Part shown: positions 41,180 through 49,874 of the stretch, in pieces
Numbering within the stretch: position 1 is the stretch's first letter
How the letters are laid out: each line of letters begins with the position of its first letter
Assembly: GCA_018362935.1 (NCBI GenBank)
Contig: JAHALQ010000009.1
Location: forward strand, 1-64,000
Length of the DNA: 64,000 nt
Reading direction: 5' to 3'
From: Pseudomonadota bacterium
GTDB lineage: Bacteria; Pseudomonadota; Alphaproteobacteria; RF32; CAG-239
Notes under the pieces: generated by a model
Databases searched by the model: none
Told to the model about the DNA's origin: nothing
Seen by the model: the letters and a program-made list of their open reading frames with translations, nothing else
Made by a program: the position numbers and the translations under genes

Positions 41180-41569
41180 TCAGGAGCGGAAATTCGGGCT
41201 GAGCAGATCTTCGAATTTGACGACGCGAAGCTCGTTCACAAGGTCAAACGGAAAAACGTCGACACTGCCCAGTTCTTCAGGAATCGGCGCAATCAGAAAA
41301 ATCTGCGATTTGCGAGAGGCATAATGGCTCTTGATTTCAGCAAGAATTTTCGGGCTGTCCTTAAATTGCTCGAGAGCCTCGGGATAGCTGACAACTTTGA
41401 TGTCCCACGCCAGAATAACGGTATGTGTATAGCCGTGGCGCATTGAATTCTGCTGAATGAAGCCGAACCCTTCGGTTTTAGCCTGAATGGCGATTTCTCT
41501 GCGGCTGCCTGAAGGATGCGTTCCTCCCATAAAGGCGCTGCCTGGACCGTAAGAATAATTTTTCTCCAT
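41180..41569 (-). CDS. uncharacterised 129-residue protein
   Basis: No family recognised. The N-terminus is glycine-rich (YGPGSAFMGGTHPSGSR), the middle has alternating strands (HTVILAWDIKVV; SQIFLIAPIPEEL), and there is no signal peptide or membrane segment. It is a small cytosolic alpha/beta protein by composition. It lies alone between the rnf terminator and a uracil-DNA glycosylase gene on the same strand, separated by 73 nt. Confidence 0.6.
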   Translation of the reverse strand: MEKNYSYGPGSAFMGGTHPSGSRREIAIQAKTEGFGFIQQNSMRHGYTHTVILAWDIKVVSYPEALEQFKDSPKILAEIKSHYASRKSQIFLIAPIPEELGSVDVFPFDLVNELRVVKFEDLLSPNFRS

Positions 41570-41642
41570 GTTTTGAAGTTTTAGAGGTGAATAATTTTGT
41601 TGATTATAGTGAAAATAGAAATTTGTTCCTATAACTTACTTC

Positions 41643-42290
41643 TCATGCCTGTTTTGTCAAGAGATTTAACAGATTAGCCACCACATCTTCAAACATCTCA
41701 TAAGTCAGAACGCCGGTATTGATATTATAGCGGGAAGTATGATATGAATTTACCATCAGCAGGTTATGCTTATTTAGCTTGTGCACGGCATTGTGCGCAA
41801 ACCTGAAAGCTGATTTTTTATAGCCGAGGACGCCCAAAACCGCATTATGCGCCACGCTTCCGAGTGTCAGGATAATCTTGAGCTTCGGCATCTCTCCGAT
41901 TTCCTTAATCAGATACTGCCCGCAGTTTTTGACTTCATCGCCGGTCACTTTGTTCTGTGGCGGCACGCAGCGTACCGAATTTGTTACGCGTACGTTGATA
42001 AGTTCAAAGCCGTCGTCCTTGCGTTTTTGATAATCGCCGCGCGCCAGGCCGTATTTTTTCAGTATCGGATAAAGCACGTCCCCGGCATAATCATTGGTAA
42101 AGGGGCGGTTGGTCTGATTGGCACCGTTCAGGCCCGGAGCAAGTCCGACAATCAGGATTTCAGCATCGAGGCCGCCGAAAGATTGGACCGGACCGTTGTA
42201 ATAGGATGGAAACTTTGCCGTGTTTTGGGCGCGAAACTCCAGCAGGCGCGGGCACAGGCAGCAAGTTTTGTCAGGACAAATAAAAGGCAT
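41643..42290 (-). CDS. uracil-DNA glycosylase, family 5 (UDGb-like)
   Basis: A 215-residue DNA repair enzyme that removes uracil and other deaminated bases. Motif A is GLAPGLNGANQTNRPFTND, which has the N-rich form of family 5 rather than the GEAPG of family 4. Motif B appears as NSYHTSRYN, in which Thr takes the place of the usual Pro in HPSR. Cysteines C10/C13 with two later ones (RCVPP, NCGQY) fit the iron-sulfur cluster of families 4 and 5. It is not preceded by a partner gene. Confidence 0.85.
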   Translation of the reverse strand: MPFICPDKTCCLCPRLLEFRAQNTAKFPSYYNGPVQSFGGLDAEILIVGLAPGLNGANQTNRPFTNDYAGDVLYPILKKYGLARGDYQKRKDDGFELINVRVTNSVRCVPPQNKVTGDEVKNCGQYLIKEIGEMPKLKIILTLGSVAHNAVLGVLGYKKSAFRFAHNAVHKLNKHNLLMVNSYHTSRYNINTGVLTYEMFEDVVANLLNLLTKQA

Positions 42291-42434
42291 TTTGAAATTC
42301 TCCGAATATTTTTATAAAAAAATTAGCATTCAACTCTTTAAATTTAGTTAGCACATATTATCTCATCCTCATAAATCACTTTTGCGTGGTTTATTGAGAA
42401 TATAAAACCTATTTATAAATGGAGTTTATCAAAA

Positions 42435-43007
42435 ATGAAAAAAGCATTATTACTTGCAAGTGCAGCACTCCTCATTTCAACCTCGGCCAAAGCTGAATGG
42501 AATGATTATTACAGAGATGTAAAACCGTACATCGGAGCCGATTACGCTTATGACAACCTGGATTTGAAAAGCGCGGCAAAACACGCCAAAGAAAATTACA
42601 ATTCCGCTGTCGTCAATGCCGGTATGCAGATAACTGAATATGCCGACCTTGAAGCCTTCTATCAGTTTGGCGGCAGCCGCAAAGCCCACCTCAGAGAAGA
42701 TCAGGGCGGCGGCACCAAAAAATTCAAATTCAACGCCTATGGTCTGGATTTGTACGGCTATCTGCCTCTGGGCTGCGAGCAGAAATTTAAATTGTTGGCA
42801 ACCGCTGGCGCTGCTGTTTATGATACCGAACTGAAATACAACGACAAAGTCAGCAAAAGCCGCGTCGGTTACCGTGTCGGCGGCGGTGCAATGTATAAAT
42901 TCACCGATCATATTGCAGCCCGTGTTGTCGGCCGCTACGGTTATGTCGGCACCCGTGACCTGAACCATTTGGCCGAAGTTACCGCCGGTCTGCGTTATTC
43001 TTTCTAA
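42435..43007 (+). CDS. outer-membrane beta-barrel protein
   Basis: A 190-residue porin-like protein with a signal peptide (1-20, SAKA-EWN). The mature part shows alternating hydrophobic beta-strands (KPYIGADYAYDNLDL, AVVNAGMQITEYADLEAFYQFG, ITGLRYSF-like end). It ends in Phe, as outer-membrane barrels do for BAM recognition. It resembles the OmpA/opacity-type 8-strand barrels of alphaproteobacteria. It has its own terminator. A role in surface structure is likely; ligands are unknown. Confidence 0.85.
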   Translation: MKKALLLASAALLISTSAKAEWNDYYRDVKPYIGADYAYDNLDLKSAAKHAKENYNSAVVNAGMQITEYADLEAFYQFGGSRKAHLREDQGGGTKKFKFNAYGLDLYGYLPLGCEQKFKLLATAGAAVYDTELKYNDKVSKSRVGYRVGGGAMYKFTDHIAARVVGRYGYVGTRDLNHLAEVTAGLRYSF

Positions 43008-43023
43008 ACAAGTCTGTAACGTC

Positions 43024-43055
43024 AAAAAAAACCGCCATATTTATGGCGGTTTTTT
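43024..43055 (+). terminator. terminator of the outer-membrane barrel gene
   Basis: The stem AACCGCCATA / ATGGCGGTT with loop TT is followed by six T; the flanking A-run allows bidirectional use with the NUDIX gene. Confidence 0.88.
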
Positions 43056-43664
43056 CTATTTGTCGGATAATCTGTCGAGGGTGGAAAATATTTTGAGATA
43101 ATAGTTTTGCCCGTGCGGCACAAAATTTTCGACTTTGACGCTTCTTTCGGCCGGCTGCGTGCTTCCTCTGACATAGCCTCTGATAGTGACAGACGGTTCA
43201 TCGCCGCCGAAAAGAGCAATCAAATCGCTGATTCTGGCTTCAAACACACCGTCGACTTCATCCGGCTGCATGATGACATCTTTTAGATTCCACGCGCTTT
43301 TAAGCACATATGTCGGACAGAACTCACGGACAAACATGTCTGGGGTGTCTTCCACCAAACGATATGTGAACAATTTGGTAAAATCTTCTTCCCGCACAGT
43401 CAGCCCAAGCTCTTCCTCAATCTCGCGGACACCGGCCTGTTTTGCGGTTTCGCCGGTTCCCAAATGTCCTGCGGCAGAAATATCCAGCAGGCCAGGGTAG
43501 AGGTTTTTATCTTTTCCGCGCAGCTGCAGCCACACTTTGTCGCCGTCGACTATCCAGCAGTGAAAAGCTTTGTGCCACAGACCTTCGCGGTGCGCCTGCG
43601 ACTTCATGGCCGTTCCCAGCAGATTCATCTCACTGTCATAAATGTCAATAACCTCATCAGCCAT
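43056..43664 (-). CDS. NUDIX hydrolase, isopentenyl-isomerase-like subgroup
   Basis: A 202-residue protein of the NUDIX fold. The Nudix box is GHLGTGETAKQAGVREIEEELGL, matching GX5EX7REUXEEXGU. The N-terminus (IDIYDSEMNLLGTAMKSQAHREGLWHKA) resembles YfcD/IPP isomerase-like NUDIX proteins. The substrate is unknown. Its start overlaps the end of the TPR-methyltransferase gene by 8 nt, so they are translationally coupled. Confidence 0.9.
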   Translation of the reverse strand: MADEVIDIYDSEMNLLGTAMKSQAHREGLWHKAFHCWIVDGDKVWLQLRGKDKNLYPGLLDISAAGHLGTGETAKQAGVREIEEELGLTVREEDFTKLFTYRLVEDTPDMFVREFCPTYVLKSAWNLKDVIMQPDEVDGVFEARISDLIALFGGDEPSVTIRGYVRGSTQPAERSVKVENFVPHGQNYYLKIFSTLDRLSDK

Positions 43665-45417
43665 GGCTTTCCCCTTTAAAAATCATTCCTCTGACTTCTT
43701 CTCCGGCCTCGTGCCGCAGAACAATATCTTCTTTATGAATACTCCCAAAACCGTTCTCGCGCAACAACTTTTCGATATATTGCGGATTATGCCGATACCT
43801 GCCGTCCGGTCCGACGCTGCCAGGCAGTTCGTTCGTTACTTCAATTGTAAACACTATCGTTTTGTTTTTCAAAAGCTTTATGATTTTTTCAATATCATTT
43901 ATATAACCGCACACATCGCCCATAACGGCAATGTCAAAATCCCGGTTGTGTTCCAGAAAATGCGCAATATCGTCTTTGACAAGCCGGTCATAGACATTTT
44001 TTGCAGCAGCTTTATCCAGCATTTTCTGCGAGATGTCAACGCCGGTTATTTTATTCTGAGGCGTCTTAAGAGCCGCGCCCAGCAGCCCCGTACCGCACCC
44101 CAAATCCACAATATCGGCCGGCTCATCTCCGATAATTCTTCCCACAGCCAGCGCAGCTGAATAGCCCAGATTCTGCATAACCAGTTCGTAATTATCAGCA
44201 AAATGGTCAAACAGCTTCTCATTAAAAAGATTATTATTTTCAAAATATTCTCCTTCCAGCGTTGCTTTCAGTTTCCGGGCAAAAATGTTTCCGGCGTCAA
44301 TCTCCAACCAGCGGTCGGCCGTTTCGCGCGCTTTGCCGGCATCCTGACGCGCCAGCAGGGTTATCGTTTCGCTGAGGTTAATGCTTATTTCTTCAACCCC
44401 GGGATTAAGCCGGCAGGCATTGAGAAGCAGTCCGGCAGCTTCGGCATATTCCGCCAAGTCTTTTAAAATAAGAGCCAGATTGTTGCTGACTTCGGCGGCT
44501 TTTGGGTTGATAATCGCAGCCTGGCGGTATTCTTCGAGCGCCTCGGCCGTGCGTTTTGCGCGGTAGAGCATTTCCGCGTAGTTTTGGTGTGCCGCAAAAT
44601 TTTTGGGTTCCAGTTCCAAAACGCGTTTATAACGCTTTTCGGCTTCGTCAAAAAGGTTTTCTCGGCTGTATATGTCCGCCAGGCGGAGCAGGGCGTCCAA
44701 ATTGTCGGGATTAAGCAGTTCCGCCTTGGCAAAATAGATTTTGGCTTTTTCGGTATCATTTTCCAGCAGGGAAAGCTCGCCCAGCATAACCCGCGCTTCA
44801 TCCGAAGCCGGAGCCAGCTCTTTGGTCTTTGACGCAGCCGCCCAGGCTTTCGGCCAGTTTTTTCGCTCAAAATAGAGTTGTGCCAGATAAAACCACAACA
44901 GAGCTTCGCCTGCGTAAGCCGGAATCAGCTTTTCAAGTTCTTCGGCGGCTTGCGGCAGATTGGAATAACGCAGGTTCATAGCTTTGTTGATTCTTGCTTC
45001 CGCATATTTGTCGTCAAGCTTAAGGGCATTTTCAAAGCTTTGTTTGGCTTTATCATATTCTCCCAGCTGCTGGTAGATCAGCCCTGTTTCATTATGCGCC
45101 TCCTTGATGTTCGGATTAAGCTTGAGAACCGAGCCAAAAGCTTCCAGAGCCTCGCGGTAACGTTTGGCAAGCTTATAAGAAAAAGCGAGGTTGTAACGAT
45201 AGGATACCTCTTGCGGTTTTTCGCCGATTGCGCGGATAAACAGGGAAATCGCTTCATCCTGCAATCCTTTGTTTTGCGCCACCAGCCCGAGCAGATTGAG
45301 CACAACAGGGTGTTCCGGCGCCGTTTCCAGAATCTGTCGATAAAGGCGTTCGGCCTCGTCCAGGCGGCCGGCTTCGTGCAGGCTTAAGGCATTTTGAAAC
45401 AGCGCCTCGTATGACAT
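43657..45417 (-). CDS. TPR-repeat protein fused to SAM-dependent methyltransferase
   Basis: A 586-residue protein. The N-terminal 375 residues contain about ten or eleven tetratricopeptide repeats (each about 34 residues, with A/G at helix crossings). The C-terminal domain (about 385-570) is a class I methyltransferase with motif I VDLGCGTGLLG and a following acidic GVDISQKM. TPR-methyltransferases of this shape occur in several alphaproteobacteria; the acceptor could be a protein bound by the TPR part (inference). The gene ends in an 8-nt overlap with the NUDIX gene. Confidence 0.9.
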   Translation of the reverse strand: MSYEALFQNALSLHEAGRLDEAERLYRQILETAPEHPVVLNLLGLVAQNKGLQDEAISLFIRAIGEKPQEVSYRYNLAFSYKLAKRYREALEAFGSVLKLNPNIKEAHNETGLIYQQLGEYDKAKQSFENALKLDDKYAEARINKAMNLRYSNLPQAAEELEKLIPAYAGEALLWFYLAQLYFERKNWPKAWAAASKTKELAPASDEARVMLGELSLLENDTEKAKIYFAKAELLNPDNLDALLRLADIYSRENLFDEAEKRYKRVLELEPKNFAAHQNYAEMLYRAKRTAEALEEYRQAAIINPKAAEVSNNLALILKDLAEYAEAAGLLLNACRLNPGVEEISINLSETITLLARQDAGKARETADRWLEIDAGNIFARKLKATLEGEYFENNNLFNEKLFDHFADNYELVMQNLGYSAALAVGRIIGDEPADIVDLGCGTGLLGAALKTPQNKITGVDISQKMLDKAAAKNVYDRLVKDDIAHFLEHNRDFDIAVMGDVCGYINDIEKIIKLLKNKTIVFTIEVTNELPGSVGPDGRYRHNPQYIEKLLRENGFGSIHKEDIVLRHEAGEEVRGMIFKGESHG

Positions 45418-45496
45418 TTTGCGTTTTCTCCGTTAATTTTGCAGTTATATTAATCTCGGCTGATTAAAAAATCTATAAAATAATTGAAAAAAAAGC

Positions 45497-45525
45497 TTGA
45501 TTTCAGGCAATATTTGTAATAAATT
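45497..45525 (+). promoter_or_regulatory. candidate promoter of rpsD
   Basis: TTGATT (45497-45502) and TAAATT (45520-45525) are 17 nt apart, about 100 nt before the rpsD start. The leader holds a GC-rich hairpin (GGCGG-GTCGA-CCGCC, 45548-45562), whose role is unknown. Confidence 0.35.
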
Positions 45526-45625
45526 GCGAGCACTTCCGAGAATGAAGGCGGGTCGACCGCCTCGTTTGGCTGCCTGTAAGTCAAAACTATCGGGACAATA
45601 ACTTAAATAAATAAGGAAAACTTAC

Positions 45626-46237
45626 ATGAAAAGCATTGTTAGCGCAAAAAAGAAGAAAGAACGTCAGTACGGCACCATCTGGGGCGCTGCCAACGGTTCT
45701 GTCGTCAAAAGAGAATATGCTCCGGGCCAGCACGGTCAGAGAAGAAAAAAACCGACTGACTACGGTCAGCAGTTGTATGCCAAACAGAAACTGAAAACTT
45801 ATTACGGCAACGTTTCTGAGAAACAGTTCCACAAATACTATGTTGAGGCCGTCCGCCGCACCGGCGACGCTGCCGAAAACTTGATTGGTATTTTGGAATC
45901 CCGTCTGGACAACCTCGTTTACAAAGCAAAATTCGTTCCGACGATTTTCGCTGCCCGTCAGTTTGTAAACCACGGCCATGTTGTCGTTAACGGCAAAAAA
46001 GTCAACATTCCTTCTTACATGGTCAAAGCAGGGGATGTTATTGAAGTCCGTGAAAAATCCAAACAGCTTCCGATTGTCATTGCGGCTATGGAATCTGCCG
46101 GACGCGATATTCCGTCCTATCTGGAAGTTGACACCAAGAAATTTAGCGCAAAATATTCTTTTGTTCCTAAATTTGACGATGTTCCTTATGCTTCCATTAT
46201 GGAACCCAACATGGTTATCGAATTTTACTCCAGATAG
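45626..46237 (+). CDS. rpsD: 30S ribosomal protein S4
   Basis: A 203-residue primary 16S-binding protein. The S4 RNA-binding domain is at about 93-155 (SRLDNLVYKAKFVPTIFAARQFVNHGHVVVNGKKVN). The N-terminal basic region (KRTYGTIWGAANGSV-like, GQHGQRRKKPTDYG) matches the family. It starts after AAGGAAA. It is free-standing, outside the large ribosomal operons, as in most alphaproteobacteria. Confidence 0.97.
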   Translation: MKSIVSAKKKKERQYGTIWGAANGSVVKREYAPGQHGQRRKKPTDYGQQLYAKQKLKTYYGNVSEKQFHKYYVEAVRRTGDAAENLIGILESRLDNLVYKAKFVPTIFAARQFVNHGHVVVNGKKVNIPSYMVKAGDVIEVREKSKQLPIVIAAMESAGRDIPSYLEVDTKKFSAKYSFVPKFDDVPYASIMEPNMVIEFYSR

Positions 46238-46256
46238 TAATATTGAATACCTTTTC

Positions 46257-46294
46257 AAAATCCTCAGAAGTTGTGCAACCTCTGAGGATTTTTG
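46257..46294 (+). terminator. terminator of rpsD
   Basis: The 11-bp stem AAATCCTCAGA / TCTGAGGATTT with a 12-nt loop is followed by a T-run. Confidence 0.85.
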
Positions 46295-46368
46295 CTTTAA
46301 AAAAAATGACTTTTATGTTTATATATTAGTAATTCTAACCACTTACAAAACAATAAGGCATAAACAAG

Positions 46369-48822
46369 ATGGATGATGTATATATCAGCGATCCGCGCCA
46401 GGCTTCCGCGCAAGCCATAGCTCAAAAGCAGAAAGACAAACAAAACAGCCTTAAACGCCGCAATATCAGGCAATATTTGTTCGATCTGATTGTTAAGACC
46501 CTGATATGCAGTGTCATCATTTCAATTGACTTTACCCTGTTTGCGGAAGCCGGAAGCTACAATCTTTTTGACATCAACCAGTTTCCGACAGCAGAGTCTC
46601 AGTATATTTATGCAGGTATAACCGCCCTCTGCTTTTTGGTGATGCTGTTGTTGTCATTCTCGGCTTTTTTGCAGAACATTGCCATTTCCGTAACTTTTGC
46701 CGCGCTCATCCTTTCAATATTTAACCAATTTGCTTTATTTGATCAGAGTTCCATTCTTTACAGTTTGTTCGGCTCTTATATTGATTCAAGCATCTCCGGA
46801 GTCTTTATCAATCACTCAGACTGGCTGATTGCGGGGATTGTAGCCTTGGTGAGTCTGGTTTTGATAAGCTATACCTCGCGCTCTAATCAGGTTTATCTTT
46901 TGGGAACGCTGCTTCTGGTTTTGGGAGGCATCGTCAGCGAGGCCTATTTCAACCCGCTGAGCCGCAATTTTGATGAAAAGAAAGCCCTGTCAGACATATC
47001 CAAGCACGATGACGGCAAAAACTTTATCTTTCTGGCTTTGCCGAACTTTGCGTCTTATTCCGACATAAAAGGGGTGGAAAGCAAAAATTACACGGTCAAT
47101 CAGGCGGCGGATAATATTTTGGGATTTTACGCCGTCAATAACTTTACCCATTATCCGAATGCCTATGTCAATAAATTTACCAATGAATTTATTAATCTGG
47201 TCGCCTCGCTTAACCCCGAAGAAAATGCCGCGGACATAGAAAATGCTCTTTTGGACAACGTTATTCTGGACAGTTACTGGGATTTCAAAAATCTTGATAC
47301 GGATAAGCTTTATCTGAAAACCAACAAGCTGTACAATCATTTGGTGACAGAGGATTACAACATCAAAGTTTTTCAAACCCGGGGAATAGAGCTTTGCACC
47401 ATTAACAACAGTCTGGCTGTCAGTAAATGTGTCGAAAAAATAAATTATCCGATTAACCTTAATCAACCGGGGCTTTCGACCTTGGATAGAACCGTCCTTT
47501 TGGCCGCCCAATGGCTGGAAAGCACCAAAATCGTATCCAACGTCAATCTGCCGCTGCTGGCCGCTTCTTATCTCTCGTCTGAAGTTGCGCCGCTGAACTT
47601 TGCCGGTTCTGAACTGTATACAATCAATTCGTACAAGATTTTTGACATGATTGCCGATGACATTAAAACCGCCAAAGGAAACAACGCCTATTTTACGGTC
47701 ATCGATTTGCCGTCGTCAACATATGTATATGACGATTTCTGCAATCTCAAAAAGCCTTATGAATGGATTGGCGCATCGCAGCAGCCCTGGGTCAAAAACA
47801 ACACTTCGGGAGCCAAACAGCAGGCATATGCCGAGCAGACCAACTGCCTGATCGGACATCTCGAAAACTTCATGCAGGACTTGCAGAAAAGCGGCAAACT
47901 GGAAAAGTCGGTAATTATAATCCAGGGCATCAGCCCGTCGGGCGTATTTATGAATAAAACCCAGAATCTCAAAGAATTTTCCCGGGTCGGAATGGCCGTT
48001 TATACTCCCGGACAGGAAAAGATGCAGACATCCTATGATTTGTGCGGCACTTCTTCGATTATCAGCGGAAGAATAGACGGCAGCAATGAATGCCGGGAGC
48101 TGGCGGAGCAGAATACAACCGACAAACGCCGCCGGGAGATACTTGATGAAGCTCATAAGAAGACCATTAACGAACAGCGCATTTTCAATGCCACGCGCCG
48201 TTTCAGGGAGTGGTACCAGGCATTCGCCGGACACAATCAGCTCGACAATCTTTTGTTGAATGATGAAACGGCAGAAGCTCCGGCGCCTGAGCAGGAAGAC
48301 GGGGACAAAAGCGTTGAAGTCAAGAAGGTAACAATAACGGAAACGGTTGAAGAGCTGCCGGTTGAGGACAAAGTCAAATCAATCAGCGTTGCCATACAGG
48401 AAACAACTGAAAAAGAGCAATCGGCAGACAAGCCTGAAGAAAAGTCCGAGGCAAAGTCCGAAACCCAAACGCCGCCTGAAACTGAGAAAAATACCGAAAA
48501 AGAAGCTGTCATACAGCCGGAACCGGCCGGAGATAACGGGCAGAAAACAGACAAACCGGATGCCGGCGCCGTTATACCGCTTACAAAACCCGAGCAATTG
48601 AAAAAGGAATATAAAGAACAACAGCAGGCCGCCGAAACGAAACAAGCAGAAAAAAAGCCTGAAACCGCCAAGGTTAACATAGAAGTCAATGTTATTGACA
48701 AGGCCAAGGCTGAAACAAAAACAGAAACAGAAACAGAAACAGAAACAGAGAAACCTTTGGACGTCATACCACCGGCGCTGCTCGGCGACACCCGCTACAA
48801 ACCCGCCGAAGCGGCAGAGTAG
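46369..48822 (+). CDS. large membrane protein with sulfatase-like extracytoplasmic domain and acidic tail
   Basis: An 817-residue protein. Four to five membrane segments lie at about 40-185. The extracytoplasmic domain (about 200-620) has weak likeness to the alkaline-phosphatase/sulfatase superfamily of lipoteichoic-acid synthase or phosphoethanolamine transferases: NFIFLALPNFASYSD at its start and LIGHLENFMQDLQKSGKLEKSVIII near its end. Metal-binding residues of those enzymes (such as a nucleophilic Thr) are not clear, so it may be inactive or diverged. A long Glu/Lys/Thr-rich tail (about 625-817) ends with a TETETE stretch from a CAGAAA hexamer repeat. It is followed 11 nt later by yejE. 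Confidence 0.6.
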   Translation: MDDVYISDPRQASAQAIAQKQKDKQNSLKRRNIRQYLFDLIVKTLICSVIISIDFTLFAEAGSYNLFDINQFPTAESQYIYAGITALCFLVMLLLSFSAFLQNIAISVTFAALILSIFNQFALFDQSSILYSLFGSYIDSSISGVFINHSDWLIAGIVALVSLVLISYTSRSNQVYLLGTLLLVLGGIVSEAYFNPLSRNFDEKKALSDISKHDDGKNFIFLALPNFASYSDIKGVESKNYTVNQAADNILGFYAVNNFTHYPNAYVNKFTNEFINLVASLNPEENAADIENALLDNVILDSYWDFKNLDTDKLYLKTNKLYNHLVTEDYNIKVFQTRGIELCTINNSLAVSKCVEKINYPINLNQPGLSTLDRTVLLAAQWLESTKIVSNVNLPLLAASYLSSEVAPLNFAGSELYTINSYKIFDMIADDIKTAKGNNAYFTVIDLPSSTYVYDDFCNLKKPYEWIGASQQPWVKNNTSGAKQQAYAEQTNCLIGHLENFMQDLQKSGKLEKSVIIIQGISPSGVFMNKTQNLKEFSRVGMAVYTPGQEKMQTSYDLCGTSSIISGRIDGSNECRELAEQNTTDKRRREILDEAHKKTINEQRIFNATRRFREWYQAFAGHNQLDNLLLNDETAEAPAPEQEDGDKSVEVKKVTITETVEELPVEDKVKSISVAIQETTEKEQSADKPEEKSEAKSETQTPPETEKNTEKEAVIQPEPAGDNGQKTDKPDAGAVIPLTKPEQLKKEYKEQQQAAETKQAEKKPETAKVNIEVNVIDKAKAETKTETETETETEKPLDVIPPALLGDTRYKPAEAAE

Positions 48823-48833
48823 GGAGGTAGCTT

Positions 48834-49874
48834 TTGCCCAAGCAGCAGTCCCGGCAAACCGTTTCTCCGTTGCGCAGGCATCTTCATGCTTTTGCGCGCA
48901 ACCGGCGTGCCAAATGGTCGCTGATAATTTTTGCAGGCTTGTTTGTCTTTAGTTTGATGGCCGAATTCATTGCCAACGACCGGCCGCTATTGCTAAAATA
49001 TAAAGGCGAATTGTATTTTCCGCAGTTTAAAACTTATACCGAGCAGACTTTTGGGGGAGATTTTCCAACCCCGGCCGACTATCGCGATCCTTATATCAGC
49101 GACAGCATCAAAAATCACGGCTGGATGTTTTTTCCGCCCTTTCCCTATTCATACAACACGATTGACTATGACTTGGATACGCCGACGCCTTCTCATCCCG
49201 ACCGGAACCACTGGCTTGGCACCGATGACGAAGGGCGCGACATCTTAGCGCGTATCATTTACGGTTTCAGGTTGTCGGTTGTCTTTGCGTTTATTCTGAC
49301 CTTTTTTTCTTCTCTGATCGGTATTGTAGCCGGTGCCGTGCAAGGCTATTTCGGCGGGCGGACCGACTTGATATTTCAGCGCTTTATCGAAATATGGGAA
49401 GCCCTGCCGCAATTGTTTATACTGATAATTGTAGCCAGCCTGTTTGTGCCCGGTTTTTGGAGCCTTCTGCTGATTATGCTCTTGTTTACATGGATGAGTT
49501 TGACCGGGGTTGTCCGTGCCGAATTCCTGCGCAGTCGCAATTTTGAATTTGTCAAGGCCGCCAAAGCGCTTGGAGTCGGCAATTTCCGCATTATGTTCCG
49601 CCATATACTGCCCAATGCCGTCGTGGCGACAATAACTTTTATCCCGTTTATACTTTCCGAAGCCATAGTCGCTTTAACGGCTCTGGATTTTTTGGGGCTG
49701 GGGCTTCCGCCTGAATATCCCTCGCTGGGAGATTTGGTGCGTCAGGGCAAAGATAATTTACAGGCGCCATGGATTGGTATTTCGATTTTTATCGTTTTGT
49801 CAGGTTTGCTGACGCTGTTAATTTTTATCGGCGAAGGGGTGCGCGACGCTTTTGATACGAGGAAAAACAAATGA
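48834..49874 (+). CDS. yejE: ABC peptide transporter permease, YejE-like
   Basis: A 346-residue permease of the Dpp/Opp type, closest in pattern to YejE of the YejABEF importer (microcin C and peptides): N-terminal NRRAKWSLIIFAGLFVFSLMAEFIANDRP, long periplasmic loop and the permease EAA-loop AKALGVGNFRIMFRHILPNA. The start is TTG, selected by a near-perfect Shine-Dalgarno AGGGAGGT 5 nt upstream. Six membrane helices are expected. YejA and YejB are absent here. It overlaps yejF by four bases. Confidence 0.88.
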   Translation: MPKQQSRQTVSPLRRHLHAFARNRRAKWSLIIFAGLFVFSLMAEFIANDRPLLLKYKGELYFPQFKTYTEQTFGGDFPTPADYRDPYISDSIKNHGWMFFPPFPYSYNTIDYDLDTPTPSHPDRNHWLGTDDEGRDILARIIYGFRLSVVFAFILTFFSSLIGIVAGAVQGYFGGRTDLIFQRFIEIWEALPQLFILIIVASLFVPGFWSLLLIMLLFTWMSLTGVVRAEFLRSRNFEFVKAAKALGVGNFRIMFRHILPNAVVATITFIPFILSEAIVALTALDFLGLGLPPEYPSLGDLVRQGKDNLQAPWIGISIFIVLSGLLTLLIFIGEGVRDAFDTRKNK

